From the NCBI GenBank assembly GCA_965203865.1, contig OZ241916.1, positions 2,108,001 through 2,172,000 on the forward strand: a stretch of 64,000 nucleotides of DNA. Direction: 5' to 3'. Positions 1 to 8,297 of this stretch are shown here, one piece after another. How positions within the stretch are numbered: position 1 is the first letter of the stretch; each line of letters starts with the position of its first letter. The DNA is from G965200765 sp965203865 (GTDB lineage Bacteria > Pseudomonadota > Gammaproteobacteria > Arenicellales > JAJDZL01). The notes under the pieces are model-generated. The model was not told where the DNA came from. It saw nothing but the letters and a program-made list of their open reading frames with translations, and did no database searches. The position numbers and the translations under genes are program-made.

Positions 1-215
1 GACCTTCCGGATTGGAATCAGCGCATATAATTCGAACCAGCCTTGCTGAGTAAGAACGATCAAGAATGCTGCTTACCTTGCACTCGACAGTATCGCCCGG
101 CAAGTACGACCAGCTTTGTGAATATCCGGCAATTGGAATCATGTTGACAAGCAACCAACGAACAGAAAACTGTTGATTATAGCAACGCAAAATTTCCCAT
201 GTGCTTTAACAAGAA
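1..215. other. 5' edge, no gene recognised
   Basis: No convincing coding frame is visible before the kinase gene. The stretch probably holds the upstream region of that gene, but no clear sigma-70 promoter or strong ribosome binding site stands out. Confidence 0.4.
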
Positions 216-1316
216 ATGCTCTCCTCTCCTGCATCATTGAAATTTACAACTGACCGCTTTTTTACTGAAGAACATCAGCAACCTCAGGACTGGGGTAGTT
301 TGGAGACCTATTTGGCTAGCAAAGGACACCGTTTCAATGCTTCGCCGCCGCCAAAGCAGTTCGTGGGCGGTTTCGGCAATTTGAATTTTCTGATTCTGAT
401 GAATGACGAGAAGTATGTGCTTCGCCGCCCGCCGCTAGGACCGCTACCGCCTGGTGCCAACGACATGGCAAGGGAATACAAGGTAACATCAAGACTTTGG
501 AAACAGTTTCCGCTTGCGCCAAAGTCAATAGAATTGTGTACGGATACAGAAGTACTAGGTGCACCTTTTTTGATTATGGAATATCGTCCCGGCATGGTAA
601 TTCATCAGGATCTTCCACCAGAGTTGACAAACAAAACGCATGAATTGTCCAAAATGGTAATTGATGTACTGATTGATTTTCAGTACGTGGACCCGATAAA
701 AGCAGGTCTGAACGATCTTGGTCGTCCCGAAGGATTTTTGGAAAGGGCTTTGGCAGGGTGGACGAAGCGATTTCATGTTGCCGCTGAAGATGTATATCCT
801 GGAAATTCCCAGCCTTCTTCCGCCGACGATATCATTAAATGGCTTAAAAGCGCGAAGCTGCCGGAATCCGAGCCTACCTTGCTGCACAATGACTACAAGC
901 TTAACAACATTATTCTTGACCCTGAAAATCCAACAAATCCCATTGCACTGCTTGATTGGGACATGTGTACACGAGGAGACCCCTTGTTTGATTTTGCTAC
1001 CCTGCTAAGCTACTGGATGGAACCCGGCGACCCGCCGGAATTGAACAAGGTGGGGCAAATGCCAACCTCAACCACAAGCGGATGGATGACGCGAGAGCAA
1101 ATTACAGAGTACTATGCAGAATCCTGTGGCAGAGACATATCGAACATTCATTTCTACCGCGTATTAACAGCATTCAAGCACTGTGTGATTTTTATGCAAA
1201 TATACGCTCGCTATTGCAGGGGTACGACTACCGACCCCCGAATTGCTGAACTTGGGTCGGTAATTGATTCACTGTTTGAGTTTACATACGATGTCTTGAA
1301 AGAGAAATTCTTTTGA
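216..1316 (+). CDS. APH-family phosphotransferase (ACAD10/11-kinase-like)
   Basis: Predicted cytoplasmic small-molecule kinase of the aminoglycoside-phosphotransferase fold, 366 aa, a usual length for the family. Seen: a glycine-rich nucleotide loop (FVGGFGNLNF) followed by KYVLRRPP near residues 45-75, the catalytic loop LLHNDYKLNNIILD near 222-235 (H-x-D-x4-N), and the metal-binding ALLDWDMCTRGDPLFDF near 243-259. The spacing and the DWxMxTxGDP motif resemble the kinase half of ACAD10/ACAD11 and bacterial hydroxyacyl-CoA-linked homologues rather than drug-resistance APHs, so the substrate is probably a hydroxylated metabolite; this is inference. The gene is convergent with the downstream M24 gene, leaving only 9 bp between the two stops, and it is not in a visible operon. 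Confidence 0.8.
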   Translation: MLSSPASLKFTTDRFFTEEHQQPQDWGSLETYLASKGHRFNASPPPKQFVGGFGNLNFLILMNDEKYVLRRPPLGPLPPGANDMAREYKVTSRLWKQFPLAPKSIELCTDTEVLGAPFLIMEYRPGMVIHQDLPPELTNKTHELSKMVIDVLIDFQYVDPIKAGLNDLGRPEGFLERALAGWTKRFHVAAEDVYPGNSQPSSADDIIKWLKSAKLPESEPTLLHNDYKLNNIILDPENPTNPIALLDWDMCTRGDPLFDFATLLSYWMEPGDPPELNKVGQMPTSTTSGWMTREQITEYYAESCGRDISNIHFYRVLTAFKHCVIFMQIYARYCRGTTTDPRIAELGSVIDSLFEFTYDVLKEKFF

Positions 1317-1325
1317 ACTGATACC

Positions 1326-2540
1326 CTACCAGTCTTCCAGCGGGTATGTTGTAAGCTGCTCGCATCCATTTTCCACAACCAGAACCTGCTCTTCAAGCTT
1401 GACACCTTCACCGCCGTGTTTCGACCCAATATAGGATTCCACACAAAATGTCATTCCCGCTTCAACAACCCCGTTGTAACCTTTCGACTCGTAGTCCATC
1501 CCGTGCTTGATTGACGGATATTCATCCGCTAGCCCTACACCGTGCATTACTACTCCGTATCGATTACCAACAAATTCTTCCGGCATAGTCCACGATCTTT
1601 CAGAGAGTTCCCGAAAGGTTACTCCCGGCCGAAGCAGTTCAATATCATGCTTGATTGATTCTACAGCCAGATTGTACAAGCGAGACTGTTCACCCGTCGG
1701 CTTCTCCTCGCCGCAGATCCAGGACCGGGACATGTCTGTACAGTAACCGTAGGGACCAATCAGATCTGTATCAAAACTCACCATATCCCCTCGTTCAATT
1801 ACCCGCATGGAAGCTTCGCGCATCCACGGATTTGTTCTGGGGCCGGAAGAAAGAAGTCGAGTCTCAATCCACTCCCCGCCAAGTGCGATATTGGTTTCAT
1901 GAAGTTTTGACCATAGTTCGTTTTCGGTAATTCCAGGACGCATGGCATTGCGCATATTCGCTACCGCCTGTTCGCAAACGCTAACCGAATGCTTCATCAG
2001 AGCAATTTCTTCGGGAGACTTGATAACGCGAGCCAACTCCATGATGTTTTGCCCGTCGGTGACTTCCAGCCCTGCTGCTGAAAGCGACATGATTCCCAGT
2101 GGGCTACACCGGTCAACTGCCAATCGACGATTTCCGGCACCATAAGCATTCACCAAACTTGCAATTTCTTGAGAGAATTCCTTTGCCTTTTCGGGTGCGC
2201 GGTCTCCTGCGCTGAAAAAATAGAAAGAATTCATTTTTCGATATTCGTCAATGGTCGGCAATCCTTCCGCAAGGTGTGGAAAATCACCAAAATCCCATAG
2301 AATAACCGGACCGTCCGTAGCGACAAATGCACATCTCGCTTCGTAATGCGAACACCAGACTTGCATATTTGTAGCATCAGTGATGTACCGTGTATTCAAC
2401 TGGTCAAAAACGAGTATGCCCGCCACATCCAATTCTTGAAGCTTTTGGCGAACGCGGCCCAGCCGATAGTGCCGAACCGTGTCCAAATCAACTGGCGGAG
2501 TCGAAAATTCCATCGCTCCATGCTGCCGATTGCTTGTCAT
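1326..2540 (-). CDS. M24-family enzyme, DddP-like (possible DMSP lyase)
   Basis: 404-aa protein with an N-terminal creatinase-like domain and a C-terminal pita-bread M24 domain. The central block GGEWIETRLLSSGPRTNPW and the segment FDTDLIGPYGYCTDMSRSW match what I recall of the DddP subfamily, which cleaves dimethylsulfoniopropionate to DMS and acrylate with a bound metal pair. All six expected ligands are visible: the two Asp of FDTD, the Asp of YCTDMSR, His in HGVGLADEYPSIKHG, Glu in CVESYIG and Glu in KLEEQVLV. Length fits (DddP is about 390-450 aa). Alternatives are another C-S lyase-like activity or an aminopeptidase; M24 annotations often fail to separate these. The gene lies 40 bp downstream of rtcB on the same strand, with no obvious functional link. 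Confidence 0.7.
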   Translation of the reverse strand: MTSNRQHGAMEFSTPPVDLDTVRHYRLGRVRQKLQELDVAGILVFDQLNTRYITDATNMQVWCSHYEARCAFVATDGPVILWDFGDFPHLAEGLPTIDEYRKMNSFYFFSAGDRAPEKAKEFSQEIASLVNAYGAGNRRLAVDRCSPLGIMSLSAAGLEVTDGQNIMELARVIKSPEEIALMKHSVSVCEQAVANMRNAMRPGITENELWSKLHETNIALGGEWIETRLLSSGPRTNPWMREASMRVIERGDMVSFDTDLIGPYGYCTDMSRSWICGEEKPTGEQSRLYNLAVESIKHDIELLRPGVTFRELSERSWTMPEEFVGNRYGVVMHGVGLADEYPSIKHGMDYESKGYNGVVEAGMTFCVESYIGSKHGGEGVKLEEQVLVVENGCEQLTTYPLEDW

Positions 2541-2580
2541 AAATTAACTCCTCGCGATTGATTCTGGAATTTGAAAGTTG

Positions 2581-3777
2581 CTAGCCTTTTATACACACTA
2601 TTTGTTTAAGTTTGTAACGAATTTCAATAATTTCTTCCTGATTTTTCATCACACTGTCAATGTCCTTGTATGCTTGCGGAATTTCGTCCAGAACACCGGA
2701 GTCTTTGCGGCATTCAACACCTGAGGTTTGATTTGCCAGATCCTTGATTGTAAATTTGTTTTTTGCCTCAGTCCTGCTCATTTTTCTCCCCGCGCCGTGA
2801 GCGCATGAATCCAAAGATTCAGGATTGCCCTTGCCGCAAACAATATAGGAAGCGGCACCCATGCTACCCGGGATAATTCCCAATTCACCCTTACCAGCGC
2901 GGATGGCTCCCTTGCGTGTAACAAATACATCTTCCCCGAAATGATGCTCGCGGGTTACATAATTGTGGTGGCAGTTAATCGCCATTTTCGACAGCGAAAA
3001 TTCAGGCAGGCACCTTCGCATGGCGTTCAGTACCAGTTCCAGCATTATTTGGCGGTTTTCCCTGGCGTATTCTTGAGCCCACTCCACTGCTTCCAAATAA
3101 TCGTCGAAATACTCAGTCCCTGCATTAAGGTATGCCAGATTTCGGTCTGGAAGATTTTTGATGTGGACCCCCATGTCCCTTTTCGCAAGCTCTATGAAAT
3201 AGCGGCCAATCGCATTGCCGATTCCTCTGCTTCCTGAATGCAGCATCACCCATAGGCGACCAGTCTCATCCAAACACAATTCGACAAAGTGATTGCCCCC
3301 GCCGAGCGTCCCCAGCTGCAGCATCCACGCATTGTTCAATTTCTTTAGCCGCTTGCCAACCGGAGGGTGTTTTTCAAGAATTTTTTCCAGAGTGGGGGCA
3401 AGCCTTGTCAGAGAGTTTTTCGGTGCTTGCACTGTCTTGTGCCGTTCAAACCCTACCGGCACTGCCGATTCAATTGAACTGCGGACAGCTTTGAGACTGT
3501 CCGGCAGATCTTCAGCACGCAGTGACAATTGAACTGCAATCATCCCGCAACCGATATCTACCCCCACCGCCGCAGGAATTACAGCATTCCGGGTTGGAAT
3601 TACCGAACCAACCGCCGCACCAATACCGGCGTGAACGTCCGGCATTGCCGCTACATGTCCGTAAAGTATCGGCAGATTGGAAATATTGACCAGTTGTGAC
3701 AATGCACTGTCATCAACGTCATCAGTGAAGATTTTTACAGGAAATCTTCCCTCGCTAATTTCATGGATAACTGGCAT
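2581..3777 (-). CDS. rtcB: RtcB-type RNA ligase
   Basis: Joins RNA 2',3'-cyclic phosphate or 3'-phosphate ends to 5'-OH ends using GTP and Mn2+, in RNA repair. At 398 aa it is a bacterial-length RtcB. Visible signatures in order: MPDVHAGIGAAVGSVIP and AVGVDIGCGM (Mn-binding Asp/Cys), LGTLGGGNHFVEL, HSGSRGIGN, AINCHHNYVTREH, and HGAGRKMSRTEA containing the His that takes GMP. All catalytic His/Cys positions appear intact. No archease or rtcA gene is adjacent, which is common for short bacterial RtcBs. The start is the ATG that gives MPVIHEI, the expected N-terminus. Confidence 0.93.
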   Translation of the reverse strand: MPVIHEISEGRFPVKIFTDDVDDSALSQLVNISNLPILYGHVAAMPDVHAGIGAAVGSVIPTRNAVIPAAVGVDIGCGMIAVQLSLRAEDLPDSLKAVRSSIESAVPVGFERHKTVQAPKNSLTRLAPTLEKILEKHPPVGKRLKKLNNAWMLQLGTLGGGNHFVELCLDETGRLWVMLHSGSRGIGNAIGRYFIELAKRDMGVHIKNLPDRNLAYLNAGTEYFDDYLEAVEWAQEYARENRQIMLELVLNAMRRCLPEFSLSKMAINCHHNYVTREHHFGEDVFVTRKGAIRAGKGELGIIPGSMGAASYIVCGKGNPESLDSCAHGAGRKMSRTEAKNKFTIKDLANQTSGVECRKDSGVLDEIPQAYKDIDSVMKNQEEIIEIRYKLKQIVCIKG

Positions 3778-4088
3778 AAATACTCTTTATATGAGAATAA
3801 CTTGACTGGCAAATCCGAAAAATGCAATCAGGATTAAGAATTGGCCTCAAACAAAACTGCAACCGCCTTGCCAATGATAAATCAGTATTTTGCAATATGG
3901 ATACAAAAATCTCCAAGGAAAAATCAACCAATTTTCATAAAAAGTTTGACTAATGTAGATACTTTGTGTTATCACAATAGGAAATTTTATGATTGCCTAT
4001 GCGGTGGCTGTGATAGTAGATGCTGCTGCATATGATGTAAATTTCAATTACTATTGATACAGCTATTCACTTACAGGAGTCAGGTATT
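3778..4088. other. divergent intergenic region, potD promoter side
   Basis: AT-rich gap between divergent rtcB and the transporter operon. The short open frame at 3841-4035 has no recognisable features. A weak candidate promoter is TTGACT at 3946-3951 followed about 18 bp later by TATCAC. The substrate-binding protein start at 4089 has a good AGGAG site about 9 nt upstream. Confidence 0.35.
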
Positions 4089-5189
4089 ATGAAAATATCT
4101 AAAAGAAATATGCTAGCCTCTTTGGCGAGTGCTTTGGTTTTCGCTGCAGGCAGCATCACCATTGCGCAGGCGCAGGAACTGGTTGTAGTTTCATGGGGAG
4201 GTGCATATACTGCCAGCCAACAAAACGCCTATCACGATCCGTACATGGCTGCGAATCCCGGCATTACCATCGTAAACGACGATTCAGCTTCCGAAGGCGT
4301 TGCAAAGCTTCGTGCGCAAGTTGAAGTAGGAAATGTTACATGGGACTTGCTTGATGCAGTTGCTGCTGACGCAATTACGTTATGTGATGAAGGGTTAGTT
4401 GAAGAAATCGACCATGATGCCGTTCTCGCCGCTGCACCGGACGGAACTCCTGCTAGCGCCGATTTTGGATCGTTGATTGTTTCACCCTGCTTTATTCCTC
4501 AAATCGTTTACTCGACGACTTTCGGCTATCGCACTGACCTGGTATCAACCCCGCCGACAGGCATCGCAGATGTATTTGATTTGGGTAAAATTCCAGGCAA
4601 ACGATCATTGGAAAAGAAACCGCTTAACAACCTTGAATGGGCACTGCTAGCTGACGGTGTTTCAGCAGATGATGTATATGACGTGCTGGACACTCCCGAA
4701 GGTGTAAGCAGAGCCTTTGGAAAACTCGACACCATCAAAGACAATGTAATTTGGTGGACTCGCGGTGCACAGCCGCCTCAGCTTCTCGCTGACGGCGAAG
4801 TCGTGATCGCATCTGCCTACAACGGCCGCCTTTTCTCTGCCATCGAAGAAGAAAAGCAGCCTATTGGAATGATGTGGGAATGGCAAGTATTTGACCTTGA
4901 CGGCTGGGTTGTTCCGAAAGGAACGGCAAACAAGGATGCAGTCCTCAAATTCCTGAGTTTTGCAACAGATACGCAAAGGTTGGCAGACCAAGCGAAATAT
5001 ATCTCCTACGGTCCTGCGAGAGCTTCGTCAGCACCGCTAGTAGGAAAGCATGCAACTCTCGGCATTGAAATGGCACCTCACATGCCGACTGATCCGAACA
5101 ATGCAAAGAAAACCCTGCTTAACAATTACGAGTGGTGGGCTGATAATCAGGACGACTTGAACGAACGCTTCAATTCCTGGCTTCAGTAG
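4089..5189 (+). CDS. Polyamine-type ABC transporter substrate-binding protein
   Basis: Periplasmic binding component of a PotD/PotF-type importer, 366 aa. Residues 1-29 form a clear Sec signal peptide (basic KISKRN, hydrophobic stretch, AQA/Q cleavage). The mature protein opens with ELVVVSWGGAYTASQQNAYHDPY, typical of the spermidine/putrescine-binding family, and contains the hinge-region block IADVFDLGKIPGKRSLEKKP. A ribosome binding site AGGAG precedes the ATG. It heads a three-gene operon with two permeases. Family members also take up amino acids, opines or other cationic compounds, so the ligand is not fixed by sequence; the guanidino-hydrolase operon 6 kb away fits a cationic substrate but is only circumstantial. 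Confidence 0.88.
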   Translation: MKISKRNMLASLASALVFAAGSITIAQAQELVVVSWGGAYTASQQNAYHDPYMAANPGITIVNDDSASEGVAKLRAQVEVGNVTWDLLDAVAADAITLCDEGLVEEIDHDAVLAAAPDGTPASADFGSLIVSPCFIPQIVYSTTFGYRTDLVSTPPTGIADVFDLGKIPGKRSLEKKPLNNLEWALLADGVSADDVYDVLDTPEGVSRAFGKLDTIKDNVIWWTRGAQPPQLLADGEVVIASAYNGRLFSAIEEEKQPIGMMWEWQVFDLDGWVVPKGTANKDAVLKFLSFATDTQRLADQAKYISYGPARASSAPLVGKHATLGIEMAPHMPTDPNNAKKTLLNNYEWWADNQDDLNERFNSWLQ

Positions 5190-5199
5190 ATATTGATTG

Positions 5200-5229
5200 A
5201 TATGCAGGGAGCAAATGCTCCCTGCATAT
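5200..5229 (+). terminator. Perfect intercistronic hairpin after the binding-protein gene
   Basis: A perfect 14-bp inverted repeat with a 2-nt spacer lies 10 nt past the binding-protein stop (arms 5200-5213 and 5216-5229, containing GCAGGGAGCA / TGCTCCCTGC). It is not followed by a T-run, so it is more likely an mRNA-stabilising or attenuating hairpin that raises binding-protein output relative to the permeases, as is common in ABC importer operons. Confidence 0.75.
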
Positions 5230-5268
5230 TCGTTCAATCATCAAACTGACGTATTGCAGATAGAATCC

Positions 5269-6543
5269 ATGGCTAGCACCAGCCAAGCGCAAGGCGGAGA
5301 GATCCTGACGACAGTCGACGGAACTCCGCTGAAGATTAGCCTTGCTCGGGCACTTCGAAGGGAAAAAACCAAAGCACTCTTGCTGGTTGCCCCCTTGCTG
5401 TTGTTTATCACAGTTACTTTCATGCTTCCCATTGGAGATATGCTGCTCCGGGGAGTAGTAGATCCAATTGTTTCCGAATATCTTCCACAAACTGCCAAAG
5501 AACTGGAGCGCTGGGACAGCACTTCCGGTTCTCTGCCTGATGAAAAAACCTTTGCAGCATTGGTCGCCGATGTAAAAGTTGGCGCAGAAGACCGCGTAAT
5601 CACGCGAGTTGGAAAAAGACTCAACTATGAGCTTCCGGGCATGTCAAGCCTTTTCAGGAAGTCACAGCGACGTTTGCCCAAGATTGATGAAGGCCCCTAT
5701 CAGGAAGCAGTGATCAAGGTCGACAAAAAATGGGGCAATATTGAAACCTGGCAATTGATCAAAACATTTAGCCCCTCGTATACTGCAGGCTATTTTCTGG
5801 GAGCTTTGGACTTGCAGGTTACTCCAGACGGAAGTGTGGCATTTCAGAAAGATGAGCAAAGAATCTACCTGAAACTTTTCACTCGAACACTCTACCTAAG
5901 TGCGTTAATCACACTGGTTACACTGATTCTTGGCTATCCAATCGCCTATTTGCTGGCCACGTTGCCTCTAAAGACAGGAAATGTCCTGTTGATGCTTGTC
6001 TTGCTACCATTCTGGACATCGCTGCTTGTGCGAACCACTTCCTGGATTGCACTTTTGCAACGGGAGGGGGTAATTAATCAATTTCTTGTTACCATCGGCC
6101 TGCTGGATACCGATAGCAGATTGGCAATGATCCACAATGCAACGGGGACAGTTATCGCAATGACGCACATATTGCTCCCTTTTATGGTGTTACCGTTGTA
6201 CAGTGTAATGAAAACGATACCCCCCAGCTATGTTCGCGCAGCAGTTTCACTGGGCGCTCATCCGTTTAGCGCATTTTGGAAAGTCTATGCGCCGAATACC
6301 ATACCTGGCATAGGAGCGGGAGGAATACTGGTATTTGTACTGGCAATCGGGTACTACATCACACCGGCACTTGTCGGGGGCACATCAGGCACATTCATCA
6401 GCAATTTCATTGCATACCATGTCTCTGTATCTTTGAACTGGGGCCTGGCGGCAGCATTGGGCATACTGTTGCTGGCTTTGGTGCTTGCATTCTACATACT
6501 CTACGACAAGATTGTCGGCATCGACAACATGAAACTGGGATAA
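5269..6543 (+). CDS. ABC transporter permease, PotB/PotH type
   Basis: Inner-membrane permease of the polyamine-type importer, 424 aa from the ATG at 5269. The open frame extends upstream to a TTG at 5197, but that stretch is the intercistronic hairpin, so the MASTSQ start is preferred. After TM1 (residues near 35-60, LLLVAPLLLFITVTFMLPIG) comes an unusually long extracytoplasmic insert of about 140 residues before the binding-protein-dependent transport domain (YLSALITLVTLILGYPIAYLLA onward). The EAA-like loop (YVRAAVSLGAHPFSAFWKVYAPNTIPGI) that contacts the ATPase is intact. The insert is longer than in E. coli PotB. The gene sits between the binding protein and the second permease, 3 nt from the latter. 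Confidence 0.87.
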   Translation: MASTSQAQGGEILTTVDGTPLKISLARALRREKTKALLLVAPLLLFITVTFMLPIGDMLLRGVVDPIVSEYLPQTAKELERWDSTSGSLPDEKTFAALVADVKVGAEDRVITRVGKRLNYELPGMSSLFRKSQRRLPKIDEGPYQEAVIKVDKKWGNIETWQLIKTFSPSYTAGYFLGALDLQVTPDGSVAFQKDEQRIYLKLFTRTLYLSALITLVTLILGYPIAYLLATLPLKTGNVLLMLVLLPFWTSLLVRTTSWIALLQREGVINQFLVTIGLLDTDSRLAMIHNATGTVIAMTHILLPFMVLPLYSVMKTIPPSYVRAAVSLGAHPFSAFWKVYAPNTIPGIGAGGILVFVLAIGYYITPALVGGTSGTFISNFIAYHVSVSLNWGLAAALGILLLALVLAFYILYDKIVGIDNMKLG

Positions 6544-6546
6544 AAC

Positions 6547-7401
6547 ATGGCGAAGCCTCAACCTTACGCGAGTCCTATTGAGAAAATCTGGCACTACCTG
6601 TTTCGGGTAATATGCGGTGCAGTATTTCTGTTCCTGATTTTCCCGTTGCTCGTAATCGTCCCGCTTTCCTTCAACTCGGTACCTTTCTTCACCTTTACAC
6701 AGGAAATGCTCTCGTTCGACCCGGCAGGATATTCGCTACGATGGTACACAGATTTTTTCACAAATCTGAATTGGCAAGGCGCAGTCAACAACAGTTTTAT
6801 TATTGCCATATTCTCAACTTTGATTGCGACATTTCTGGGCACTCTGGCAGCATTGGGCTTGAGTCGTCAGCACGTTCCCTACAGAACAACCTTAATGGCA
6901 ATACTCATCTCTCCAATGATAGTTCCGTTGATTATTTCCGCTTGCGGTATGTTCTTTTTCTATTCACGAGTCAATCTTCAGGGAACAATGATAGGTGTCA
7001 TTCTGGCTCACGCGGCACTTGGAACACCGTTTGTGGTAATTACAGTTACAGCGACACTGGTTGGTTTTGACAACAGCCTCATACGCGCATCTCAAAGTTT
7101 GGGGGCTTCCGGCCCCACAACTTTTTTCAAAGTTATCGTGCCGCTCATACTGCCCGGAGTTATCTCTGGAGCCCTGTTTGCATTCATCACATCTTTCGAT
7201 GAGGTAGTAGTCATACTTTTCGTTGGAAGTTATGAGCAGCGCACAATACCCTGGCAAATGTTTTCCGGTATTCGCGAGCAGATCAGTCCGACGATACTGG
7301 CGGTTGCCACTCTATTGATAATGGTATCGATACTACTGCTAACGACAATCGAACTGTTGCGGCGAAGATCTGATCGACTGCGAGGAATCAGAACTACTTA
7401 G
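6547..7401 (+). CDS. ABC transporter permease, PotC/PotI type
   Basis: Second inner-membrane permease, 284 aa, six predicted helices. The EAA loop is visible (LIRASQSLGASGPTTFFKVIVPLILPGVISGALFAF) and the C-terminus is the usual basic RRRSDRLRGIR. Start ATG at 6547 follows the previous stop by 3 nt, so translation is probably coupled. No potA-like ATPase follows: the next gene is a broken methylase on the other strand. The transporter must either use an ATPase encoded elsewhere or has lost it. Confidence 0.88.
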   Translation: MAKPQPYASPIEKIWHYLFRVICGAVFLFLIFPLLVIVPLSFNSVPFFTFTQEMLSFDPAGYSLRWYTDFFTNLNWQGAVNNSFIIAIFSTLIATFLGTLAALGLSRQHVPYRTTLMAILISPMIVPLIISACGMFFFYSRVNLQGTMIGVILAHAALGTPFVVITVTATLVGFDNSLIRASQSLGASGPTTFFKVIVPLILPGVISGALFAFITSFDEVVVILFVGSYEQRTIPWQMFSGIREQISPTILAVATLLIMVSILLLTTIELLRRRSDRLRGIRTT

Positions 7402-7574
7402 CCGAGTAAATTGCCGGCCTTCAAGTGGGTGCTGTTCTCACCAGTAGATGGCAAATAACAGCGTCTTATTTTCTTCTTGCTTGTCCATTCTGGAGAAGCA
7501 TGCCAATGAGCAATGCCCAAGGCATGGGGTGGAAAAAATTTCAGACGATCAAAATCGTACACTGCGAAACTAGC

Positions 7575-8179
7575 TCATTCCCCGACCAGTAAAATTTCCT
7601 TGGACCCCGCATTTTTGCTCAGCACATATTTATGATCGCTTCGAAATGCCTCGTAAACATGCTCCTTGTGTTTTTTCATTAATTTTTGAAGTGCCTCAGG
7701 AGTTGGAATTCCATCTGAACGATAGGAAACGACGAGAATAGAATCTTTATACTTCCAAAATAATCTGTCAAAGGCATCATGAATTGAATTCTTGTCAGTC
7801 CACGGTGATTTTGTGTGTTTGAATTTTCTGTGCTTGCTGTCAAAGTTGATACGCTTGTACCAATTCTTATAGTCGCTGAGTCCTTCCAGAAAGTGGTAGA
7901 AGTCAATGTAATCAACCCCAACTCCCTTGCTTGAAATATAAGGCGTGTCAATGTATACCAGGTCTGCTTTTGCATTCAGGTCGAAAGCGTTTGCATTGAA
8001 AGCCTTGTTAGTTTTGCCATTGTCGAATACAGCATCGTTTGCTTCGCCTGCGAACTTTAGAAAATGCTGTTCAAACGGCTTATCCCAAGTCGCCTTGTTA
8101 CCGAAGCTTCGTTTTACATCTGCAAAGCGAATATAAAGATTTTTGCGATGAAAAAGGTTGAACGGGCGCTTTACAGTAC
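7575..8179 (-). pseudogene. D12-class DNA adenine methylase, 3' half (split by IS)
   Basis: Reading the minus strand gives a continuous frame from the IS junction to a TGA at 7575. It contains VKRPFNLFHRKNLYIRF, then a motif IV variant VYIDTPYIS (DTPY in place of DPPY), then VVSYRSDGIPTPEAL, all typical of D12/Dam-like N6-adenine methylases. Removing the IS and one copy of the 7-bp duplication joins it in frame to the 5' half at 9895-10343 (FQAC-TVKRPFN). The gene is therefore disrupted and presumably inactive unless the IS excises precisely. Confidence 0.85.
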
Positions 8180-8231
8180 CCTTGATTCCCGCTTAAGAAG
8201 CTAAGAAAATCCATTCTGAGGGTGTGGAAAG

Positions 8232-8295
8232 GGACACCTCTGTTAGGATTTCCGGTAAAATACCGTTTTTAACAAAACTCACCCAAGAGGTGTCC
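8232..8295 (+). promoter_or_regulatory. Leader inverted repeat before IS1380 transposase
   Basis: GGACACCTCT at 8232-8241 is the exact reverse complement of AGAGGTGTCC at 8286-8295, 2 nt before the transposase ATG. Between them sits a smaller hairpin CGGTAAAATACCG (8253-8265). A transcript entering from outside would fold the long arm over the start region, whereas one starting inside would not. That is the classic way for an IS to block expression by read-through transcription. The hairpin is seen; the role is inferred. Confidence 0.55.
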
Positions 8296-8297
8296 TT

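Noticed and set aside
3841..4035. 64-aa open frame upstream of the binding-protein gene
   Set aside because: No ribosome binding site, odd composition and location in a divergent promoter region.
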